A stretch of 23,141 nt of DNA from a virus. This document shows positions 17,177 to 23,141 of this stretch, piece after piece. The stretch covers positions 1-23,141 of the IMG/VR virus record IMGVR_UViG_3300031565_000394; one strand, 5' to 3'. The stretch's first letter is position 1; every line of letters begins with the position of its first letter. The translations under genes and the position numbers were made by a program. Below the pieces are notes generated by a model. The model did no database searches and was not told the DNA's origin. It saw only the letters and a list, made by a program, of their open reading frames with translations.

Positions 17177-19252
17177 ATGGCAGATATTTCAGTTTTAGCC
17201 AGATTAATAGATGGAGAAGTAAGGAACGTAGAGTTATCCTCTAATAGCCTTGTTTTGCAATCTGTAAAGATAGGTACTTCAGAGCTTACAAAAAATGCTT
17301 TAGATAAACTTGTCTTAACTATAGATTCTGCCACTGCTGTAGATGCAAGTACACTTCATCATCACAATAATAGTTACTATACTAAATCTCAACTTGCCTC
17401 AGTTGTAGACACTATAGCTGGTGCATCTTTAATTGGTGTAGATCAATCTCCAGCCTTTGCAAATATATCTGGAGCAACTGTACAGGCAATCCTTGAATCT
17501 ATTGATACAGCACTTGGTGGTGCTACTGGAATTGTTTGGTCAACACCTGTTGATGCAAGTATTGTTCCAGATACAGCAGACACATATAATTTAGGCAGTG
17601 ATCTTCTACCTTTTACCAATGCATTTGCCAAAGAATTTATAGTAAATGATGGTGCTAGTGTTTTCAGAGGAAAATTAAGTTCTAATATCACCTATACCAA
17701 CTCTATTGTTTTAAATTCAGCTAATGCTCAAGATGTTAGAATTGTTGGTGGTCAAAACTTTAACCAAATAAATGTTGGTTCAGACGTTTATATGTTTGCC
17801 GATGATTTAGATATAAAAGCCACCACCTTTAAAATGTTAAATCCTTCTGTGCCTTCAATTATAGGTCAAGTATGGACCGCATCTGGAGTAGCTGGTGAAG
17901 GTTACTGGACAAATTCAGTACCTGACGGTGCAGATCAACAGCTTTCAAATTTAACTGGTACAGTTGCGATACCTGATGGTGTTGATATACTTGCTTTGAA
18001 TGATAATTCAGTTAACTTAGGTGCTTCAGATAATGTTTTTACCAATGTGTGGGGTTTCAACCTTAATGCACGAGGCTCATTGCAAATTTTCAATAGCGCA
18101 GGTACTGTAGTAGAAGGAGATCTTCTCTATAGTGCTGGTACTGCTTTTCCAAGTGGTGCTTCTGGTGTTAGACTTTCATTACCAGGATTAGCTACTGGTG
18201 ATGCAGTTGGTTTAAGTACTGCAGACAATAGTGTTGCAGATGCTACACCAACAAAAGATATTAGACTTGAAACTGGAAATAAAACTGATGGAACAGGCCG
18301 ATCTGGTAATATTTATTTAGAGCCTGGAACAAGCGATGGTGGTCTTAAGGGTGATATACTCTTAGCTGGTGGAAGTTTAGAACTTGGTCCTTATACAGAT
18401 GGTGGATGGTTTTGGGGAGCAGAGGGTTGGGGATTACATATACCTCAAGGCAATGGTGTAAACCACTTGTCTATGGACACTAAAGATCATGCCTCTGATT
18501 CTACAGATACTCCAGTTAACATTTCAATTCAAACTGGTTACAAACCTGGCAATAGTTCAACTCAAGCAACAGGTTCATTTTATTTGACCACTGGTCAGAA
18601 CGCTGGATCAGGTCAATCAGGATACGTTGGCATTCAAACAGGTGAGACTTTAAATGGTTCCACTGGTCAAAGTGGTGATTTAGATTTATATACAGGTGGT
18701 TCAGTTGGTTCTGGTAATAGTGGATATTTAGCAATTCAATCAGGAAACTCACAAGGTCTTTCTGGTAACACTGGTCCTGCAAATTTTCAATCTGGAAACA
18801 ATACAGCAGCGGCTGGAGATTCTGGACAGGTTTCAATCTTTTCAGGAAATTCAACAAATGGTGATTCTGGTGATCTTCTTTTAAGAGTTGGATCTGCTGG
18901 TGGAACACAAGGTAATATTAAATTATTCAAACAAGGCGTAGCCCCAAGTATCGGTGATGTCTTCACAGCAACTGCAACAGATGGTTCTGGTTATTGGGCT
19001 GCACCTGCAGCCGTTGGCTCAACTAAGGTTGAAACTAGAACTATCACTGCTGGTGAGGCTGGTACTAAATCTTTAGTTTTAGTAGCAACACCGATAACAC
19101 CAGCAGAAGTAACACTTGCAGTGGCTGGAGCGCCAGCCCAGCATTATGGTATCGACTTTACAGTCTCTGGTACCACGTTGACTTGGAATGCTTTAGGTTT
19201 AGATGGAATATTAGATGACACAGATAACTTAACAATATTATACGTAACATAG
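17177..19252 (+). CDS. Tail fibre protein with Gly-rich repeats
   Basis: This is a 691-residue protein. The N-terminal region carries the phage fibre motif HHHNNSYYTKSQL (about 61-73). Around 230-250 is the linker 'GQVWTASGVAGEGYW' followed by 'LSNLTGTVAIP', a module also present in the next two genes. Residues about 360-590 consist of repeats of roughly 18-22 aa of the type 'I.TGn...g.SG.i.l.tG', which should form a long beta-helical or triple-stranded shaft. Another 'GDVFTATATDGSGYWAAP' linker follows. The last about 75 residues (VETRTITAGEAG ... HYGIDFTVSGTTLTWNALGL ... LTILYVT) are a tip domain shared with the 324-aa protein. It starts 1 bp after the previous stop. Its role as a receptor-binding or side fibre is inferred from the motifs. 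Confidence 0.82.
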   Translation: MADISVLARLIDGEVRNVELSSNSLVLQSVKIGTSELTKNALDKLVLTIDSATAVDASTLHHHNNSYYTKSQLASVVDTIAGASLIGVDQSPAFANISGATVQAILESIDTALGGATGIVWSTPVDASIVPDTADTYNLGSDLLPFTNAFAKEFIVNDGASVFRGKLSSNITYTNSIVLNSANAQDVRIVGGQNFNQINVGSDVYMFADDLDIKATTFKMLNPSVPSIIGQVWTASGVAGEGYWTNSVPDGADQQLSNLTGTVAIPDGVDILALNDNSVNLGASDNVFTNVWGFNLNARGSLQIFNSAGTVVEGDLLYSAGTAFPSGASGVRLSLPGLATGDAVGLSTADNSVADATPTKDIRLETGNKTDGTGRSGNIYLEPGTSDGGLKGDILLAGGSLELGPYTDGGWFWGAEGWGLHIPQGNGVNHLSMDTKDHASDSTDTPVNISIQTGYKPGNSSTQATGSFYLTTGQNAGSGQSGYVGIQTGETLNGSTGQSGDLDLYTGGSVGSGNSGYLAIQSGNSQGLSGNTGPANFQSGNNTAAAGDSGQVSIFSGNSTNGDSGDLLLRVGSAGGTQGNIKLFKQGVAPSIGDVFTATATDGSGYWAAPAAVGSTKVETRTITAGEAGTKSLVLVATPITPAEVTLAVAGAPAQHYGIDFTVSGTTLTWNALGLDGILDDTDNLTILYVT
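18256..18940 (+). repeat. Gly/Ser/Thr-rich shaft repeats in 691-aa fibre gene
   Basis: The encoded protein repeats a degenerate unit of about 20 aa, '(I)xTG-(N)-x-(G)-x-SG-x-(I)-x-L-x-(T/S)G', around ten times (for example IQTGYKPGNSS, LTTGQNAGSGQSG, IQTGETLNGS, LYTGGSVGSGNSG, IQSGNSQGLSG, FQSGNN, IFSGNS). Copies are similar in protein and looser in DNA. The same unit recurs in both following fibre genes. Confidence 0.7.
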
Positions 19253-19268
19253 TCTTAAAAGGTAGAAA

Positions 19269-20243
19269 ATGTCACAAATTAAAAAGAAATTCATAGAGAT
19301 CGATGCCGTAGATGGCACAAAGCTTCGTTTAGACAATGACCAATTTGTAAGAGCTAGAAATGCTGCTGATAATGCAGATGTAAATATTCTTAAAGTTACT
19401 GCGAGCGACGAGGTTTTAGTAACAGGTAAAGAATGGTCTGTCGAACAATATGCGGCTGATTGGTGGGGTTCACTTCTAGGCGTTTGGGGCGATCCGTTTT
19501 TAGCAATCGGAACCTTTGGCGGTGGAACAAAAGATCATACACCTGACTCCGCAACGTCCGGTGCCTCGCTTTACACGCAAACAGGTTCGGCTTTGGGCGC
19601 AGCGGCAACTGGCAGCACAGGTCAAATATTTTTTCACTCAGGCGATACCTATGGAACCGCTGGTAGCACTGGCGGCATTGGATTTGAAACCGGAACTATT
19701 CTTGGTGCGACCAATAATTCAAGTTCAGGTAATTTTCAGTTTATTACCGGAAGTTCAAAAGGCGGCAACGTAGGAGGCTTTACGTTTAACCCTGGAACCG
19801 CTTTAACTGGCGGCTCGGAAGCGGTTTCACTTAGAACCGGAAATTCTTCGGGCAGCGGAACAACAGGCGGAATACTATTACAAATAGGCTCGACAAGCGG
19901 AACCCAAGGCGACTTTACCTTCCGCAAGACTGGCGTTGCAAATACCGTAGGCGATGTTTGGACAGCCACTTCGGTTAATGGGCAAGGTTATTGGAGTGCG
20001 CTTCCAGTTCCTGGTGCTGATCAATTCAATAAAGAAAGTATTACATTAATTGCTGGTGATATTACTGCTGGTAACGTAACACTTGCTCAAACACCGATTG
20101 CTAATACAACTGATTTAGTTGTAAGTGGACTTGTTTCTACTGAAGGCGTTGACTATACAGTAACTGGTGCTGTTTTAGATTTTTCAACACACATACCTGC
20201 TTTAATTGCTGGTGACATTATTAATGTTAAGTATAGATACTAA
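19269..20243 (+). CDS. Short tail fibre protein with foreign-looking centre
   Basis: This is a 324-residue protein. The N-terminus (KLRLDNDQFVRARNAADNAD, 17-36) is a fibre module shared with the next gene, including 30 identical bases. The centre (about 100-235) has the same Gly-rich 'TG...SG' repeats as its neighbours. The linker 'GTQGDFTFRKTGVANTVGDV' leads to 'QGYWSALPVPGADQ', and the last about 70 residues (ESITLIAGDITAGNVTLAQT ... EGVDYTVTG ... IINVKYRY) match the tip of the 691-aa protein. Codons in the middle (about 19395-20010) prefer GGC, ACC, GCG and TCG, unlike both ends and both neighbours, suggesting a swapped module. AAAAGG before the ATG is the ribosome site. Probably an alternative or second receptor-binding fibre. 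Confidence 0.8.
   Translation: MSQIKKKFIEIDAVDGTKLRLDNDQFVRARNAADNADVNILKVTASDEVLVTGKEWSVEQYAADWWGSLLGVWGDPFLAIGTFGGGTKDHTPDSATSGASLYTQTGSALGAAATGSTGQIFFHSGDTYGTAGSTGGIGFETGTILGATNNSSSGNFQFITGSSKGGNVGGFTFNPGTALTGGSEAVSLRTGNSSGSGTTGGILLQIGSTSGTQGDFTFRKTGVANTVGDVWTATSVNGQGYWSALPVPGADQFNKESITLIAGDITAGNVTLAQTPIANTTDLVVSGLVSTEGVDYTVTGAVLDFSTHIPALIAGDIINVKYRY
19352..19381 (+). repeat. 30-bp N-terminal module repeat, copy 1
   Basis: This is identical over 30 bases to 20341-20370 and encodes the ARNAADNADV part of the fibre N-terminal module. It lies just upstream of the atypical segment, so it could be a recombination junction. Confidence 0.7.
19395..20010 (+). other. Segment of atypical GC content and codon use inside fibre gene
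   Basis: Hand counts give 37/60 GC at 19561-19620 and 32/60 at 19801-19860, against 23/60 at 20041-20100 and 25/60 at 18721-18780. Glycine codons here are often GGC, and ACC, GCG, TCG and CCG are frequent. The same protein repeat in the neighbouring genes uses GGT/GGA, ACT/ACA and TCT. Edges are approximate. Confidence 0.7.
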
Positions 20244-20254
20244 GGAATAATAAC

Positions 20255-23141
20255 ATGAGTAGAATTTTAGATTCCAGATTTTTAGCTCCAAATTCCATCA
20301 CAGGTGCAGACCTTCGTCTGGATAACGATCAATATCTAAAAGCTAGAAATGCTGCTGATAATGCAGATGTTAATGTTATAAAAGTTGACGCATTCGATAG
20401 AACAATATTAAATGCTGCATCTGGACAATCTATTTTATTTGAAAAAAGTTTCCTTCCAGCATTGGACAATACTTATTCGTCTGGACTCGTAACTGTATCA
20501 TGGTCAGATGTTGCTAGTAGAAAATTTAGTTTGGCTGAAGGTGCATCTGTAGGTGAAATTAATCCAAATGCGACCTCACCAAGTGGTGCTACAAATTCTG
20601 TTTCGTTTTTAACAACTGGCACTAAAGATCTTTCAATCTTTACAGCTAATAGTGCAGTAGCCGATGCTGCTGCAACTAAACCGATACGAATTGAAACTGG
20701 AAATAAATCTGCTGGTACTGGTGCCACTGGTGCTGCATATCTCGTTACTGGAAACTCTGTAGGCGGAAATTCTGGTGGTCTTACTTTAAAAACTGGTACT
20801 GCTGCCACAACTAGAGGTGATATCGATATAGATGGTCGCTTAATAAATTTAAGACCTTCAGCAAGCGTACAGTCTTATGGTGCTATCGTTCCAGATGCAC
20901 CAAATACTAGAAATCTTGGTGCTGGTGGACTCTCTTGGAATCTTATCTATGGTAACTTTTTCTTTGGACAGGGAGCACTAACGTATTACGGCTCTAATTT
21001 TAATACAGCAGGTGCTATTACTGTTCAGACTGGTGATAGTAATACTGCCGCAAATACAGCCGATGCCACAGTCCAGTCCGGTGACCAAATAAATGTTGGT
21101 TCAGGAACAGTAGGTGATCTGATTTTAAAGTCGGGTTCTGTTATTGAACCAACTAATAATAATAACAGTGGTGATGTAAGTATATCAACTGGAACTACTG
21201 CTGGCTCTGGTATTCGTGGAAACATTGTTTTGAACGGCAACACTTTAGATGTTCTGAATGCACCACTAGGTAACAACTTGGCATTAAGAGGTAAAAATAC
21301 TACTGGTACTGCCTTAAACCTTATCAAGGTAAATGCTGTTGATCGTATTGAAGTTGGTAACGGAAATAACATGGTATTAAATGCTGCCAATGTTCTTCCA
21401 AATGTTACTGGTTCAAATATGGGTGCTGCTGGTAATCTTTGGGATATTTATGTAAATAGTGTACAAACTCCTTTGATATGGGAGGCGAACAATGCGTCTG
21501 TAAGAACACAAGATAATACAGTCACTAACCCTATGAGTGTACTTACAGGAGCCTCATCTGCTGGTGACTCTGGAGATATAACTATTCGCTCTGGTATAGC
21601 AACAGGTGGAGATAGCGGTGATATTCTTTTACAAGTTGGATCGGCCACAGGTACACAAGGTGTAATTAGGTTAGTTGATGGTTCACTTGGTGCAGCATCG
21701 GTTGGATATGTTTGGACATTAAATAATATTACAACAGGTGAAGGAAACTGGGCTGCTGCTGGTGGTGGCGGTGGTGCAACTACAGCTCTTGATAACCTTG
21801 CAGCGACAGCCGTAAACGCTGACATTAGTCCTTTGAACACAGCAGCTAACATAGATCTTGGATCGCCAACAAAAAGGTGGGCAGAAGTTCATGTGTCTAC
21901 TCTTTATGTGAGAGATATTTTTCAGGCCACTCTAGGAAGTACGCCGTTAGATATTCAAACAGTTGCAAGCACACAGACTGGTAACATCGACTTACAATCA
22001 GGCAATAGCTCGGCAGGGACTTCAGGTGCAGTAATATTAAATTCTGGTAGTGCCGTAGGTGGTAACTCTGGAGGTATTCAATTATTGGTTGGTACATCAA
22101 CAGCCACGCAAGGCGAGATAGCTTTTTTAAAAAATGGCGACACTACAACTATAGGTCACGTTTGGACAGCCACTGGAACAGCAGGTGAAGGCTACTGGGC
22201 GGCTGCTGCTGCAGGTGGAGCGAATACCGCTCTTTCAAATCTTACAGCCACAGCAATCAATTTAGATTTAGATCCTGCATCTGGAAACGCTACAGACCTT
22301 GGTAATACAACCAACTACTGGAGAAATGGATTTATTAACAGAATTGATTTAGTGAATGGCGGTACTGCTTGGCACCGAATACGATCAACAGTAAGCGGCC
22401 TGCCTTCTGGAGGAAGCTCTGATTTAGCTTTTATTGGACTAAGTAAATCATTAGGGTTTTGGACAAACAATGAGTCAGCGGCTAGTACAAATAGCCCAGG
22501 TGTGTTCATTGAAACTGGAAACGCGGCTGGGGTTACATCTAACTCTGGTGACATTAGTATTCAAACTGGAACTGCAACACAAACACGCGGTTCAATTGTA
22601 TTAAATGCAAACAGTCTAGACCTTACAAATGCACCTATTGGTTCAAACATTCTTCCAGATGCTAACGCAACAAGAAACTTAGGTGCAACTGGAACTAGAT
22701 TTAATTTCATGTTTGGAACAGCAGCATTTGTTGGTTCTGGTGCAGGAAATGGACATCGAATGGTTGGTTCTGAAACTCTTCCAAGCGGTGCAACTACTGT
22801 TGCTGGTCATAGATCAGAAGCGGCACAACATTTAGGTCTTTATACAATAGATCAAGCTGCTACTAAAAATGTTTATGTAGAATCTGGTAACGCATCGGGC
22901 GGAAATTCTGGTGATATTGCTTTACAAACTGGAACAGCTACCGGAACTAGAGGTTCAATTGTATTAAATGCAAACAGTCTAGACCTTACAAATGCACCTA
23001 TTGGTTCAAACATTCTTCCAAACGTCACAAATACTTATGATTTAGGTAGTAGCTCTAGTTTATTCTGGAAAGTTCTTTATGCAAATGATGTTAGGTCGCC
23101 ACAAATTAGGGTAACTGATGCGGTTGATTCTCCAGCTAATC
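20255..23141 (+). CDS. Large modular tail fibre protein, 3' end beyond window
   Basis: The frame is open from ATG 20255 (ribosome site AAGGA, 11 bp after the previous stop) to the right edge, giving 962 codons without a stop. The N-terminus (ADLRLDNDQYLKARNAADNA) repeats the module of the 324-aa protein. A diverged copy lies inside (about residue 345, LALRGKNTTGTALNLIKVNA). The body alternates three modules. The first is Gly-rich units (for example IETGNKSAGTGATG, IRSGIATGGDSGDILLQVG, LQSGNSSAGTSG, VESGNASGGNSGDIALQTGT). The second is linkers such as 'GHVWTATGTAGEGYW' followed by 'ALSNLTATAINLDLDP'. The third is 'ilPd...tr.LGa.g..f...y' units (for example ILPNVTNTYDLGSSSSLFWK). All are typical of long phage fibres. 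The C-terminal receptor or tip part is not in view. A 69-bp perfect direct repeat lies near the right end. Confidence 0.85.
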   Translation, partial: MSRILDSRFLAPNSITGADLRLDNDQYLKARNAADNADVNVIKVDAFDRTILNAASGQSILFEKSFLPALDNTYSSGLVTVSWSDVASRKFSLAEGASVGEINPNATSPSGATNSVSFLTTGTKDLSIFTANSAVADAAATKPIRIETGNKSAGTGATGAAYLVTGNSVGGNSGGLTLKTGTAATTRGDIDIDGRLINLRPSASVQSYGAIVPDAPNTRNLGAGGLSWNLIYGNFFFGQGALTYYGSNFNTAGAITVQTGDSNTAANTADATVQSGDQINVGSGTVGDLILKSGSVIEPTNNNNSGDVSISTGTTAGSGIRGNIVLNGNTLDVLNAPLGNNLALRGKNTTGTALNLIKVNAVDRIEVGNGNNMVLNAANVLPNVTGSNMGAAGNLWDIYVNSVQTPLIWEANNASVRTQDNTVTNPMSVLTGASSAGDSGDITIRSGIATGGDSGDILLQVGSATGTQGVIRLVDGSLGAASVGYVWTLNNITTGEGNWAAAGGGGGATTALDNLAATAVNADISPLNTAANIDLGSPTKRWAEVHVSTLYVRDIFQATLGSTPLDIQTVASTQTGNIDLQSGNSSAGTSGAVILNSGSAVGGNSGGIQLLVGTSTATQGEIAFLKNGDTTTIGHVWTATGTAGEGYWAAAAAGGANTALSNLTATAINLDLDPASGNATDLGNTTNYWRNGFINRIDLVNGGTAWHRIRSTVSGLPSGGSSDLAFIGLSKSLGFWTNNESAASTNSPGVFIETGNAAGVTSNSGDISIQTGTATQTRGSIVLNANSLDLTNAPIGSNILPDANATRNLGATGTRFNFMFGTAAFVGSGAGNGHRMVGSETLPSGATTVAGHRSEAAQHLGLYTIDQAATKNVYVESGNASGGNSGDIALQTGTATGTRGSIVLNANSLDLTNAPIGSNILPNVTNTYDLGSSSSLFWKVLYANDVRSPQIRVTDAVDSPAN
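20341..20370 (+). repeat. 30-bp N-terminal module repeat, copy 2
   Basis: This is the second exact copy of the 30-base segment at 19352-19381, in the same frame near the start of the last fibre gene. Confidence 0.7.
22589..22657 (+). repeat. 69-bp perfect direct repeat, copy 1
   Basis: This is identical over 69 bases to 22952-23020, 363 bp (121 codons) downstream in frame. It encodes GSIVLNANSLDLTNAPIGSN and the following ILP. A diverged third relative is near 21219-21276 (NIVLNGNTLDVLNAPLGNN). Such a repeat lets the gene lose or gain a 121-codon unit in frame. Confidence 0.85.
22952..23020 (+). repeat. 69-bp perfect direct repeat, copy 2
   Basis: This is the second copy of the repeat at 22589-22657, preceded and followed by diverged sequence. 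It lies in the same reading frame of the last fibre gene. Confidence 0.85.

Noticed and set aside
18516-18908. 130-aa minus-strand open frame
   Set aside because: It mirrors the Gly/Ser repeat region of the 691-aa fibre gene, giving a His/Leu/Gln-rich product typical of an antisense shadow.
18256-18940. CRISPR-like or satellite repeat array
   Set aside because: The periodicity is at protein level with degenerate DNA and an open frame throughout, so these are fibre shaft repeats.
20473-22554. Several long minus-strand open frames opposite the last fibre gene
   Set aside because: They arise from the repetitive codon choice of the plus-strand gene. Their proteins are Pro/Val/Ala-rich antisense patterns with no ribosome sites.

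Overview
This window looks like part of the late structural region of a large, AT-rich, contractile-tailed (myovirus-type) bacteriophage. A gp25/GPW-type domain, a LysM-like domain and a baseplate-J-type protein lie in consecutive plus-strand genes. They are followed by a tube-like protein and a run of tail-fibre genes, which is the order wedge, J-like, next wedge/tail protein, fibres seen in phage tail modules. The host cannot be read from the sequence. A phage lipoprotein with a clear lipobox and a generally AT-rich codon choice fit a bacterial host of moderate to low GC. I saw no integrase, tRNA, CRISPR array or insertion sequence. A prophage or a phage-derived contractile injection system is not formally excluded, but the small overlapping accessory genes and multiple fibre genes favour a phage.

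Layout. (1) Positions 2-1237 (+): the 3' part of a virion-like protein whose start lies left of the window. (2) Positions 1234-2998 (-): a compact operon of six small genes facing the structural genes. In order of transcription these are a basic 64-aa protein, a 55-aa one-pass membrane protein, a 119-aa coiled-coil/zinc-ribbon protein, a 53-aa membrane protein with a Cys/His zinc-type motif, a 192-aa lipoprotein with a metzincin-like zinc protease signature, and a 102-aa helical protein. Starts and stops interlock, suggesting translational coupling. (3) Positions 2999-3092: a divergent control region with inverted repeats. (4) Positions 3093-13840 (+): the baseplate block, made of a hub/LysM/gp25 fusion (896 aa), a giant J-like protein (1987 aa), a related 537-aa wedge protein and a 141-aa tube-like protein. 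(5) Positions 13841-13967: a 127-bp leader with several short hairpins. (6) Positions 13968-23141 (+): the fibre block, with a 922-aa baseplate/fibre protein, a 143-aa small beta protein and three consecutive fibre genes (691 aa, 324 aa, and at least 962 aa running off the right edge). The fibre genes share N-terminal, linker, Gly-rich repeat and tip modules.

How it works together (inference from families): the 896-aa, 1987-aa and 537-aa proteins would build the baseplate wedges around the tube, and the 922-aa and later proteins would carry receptor-binding fibres. The fibre genes show recent shuffling: a 30-bp identity between two genes, a 69-bp perfect direct repeat inside one, and a segment of about 600 bp with clearly different base and codon use inside the 324-aa gene. 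The most unusual part is the minus-strand operon, which pairs a secreted lipoprotein protease with two membrane microproteins and may be an uncharacterised envelope-acting accessory or lysis module.
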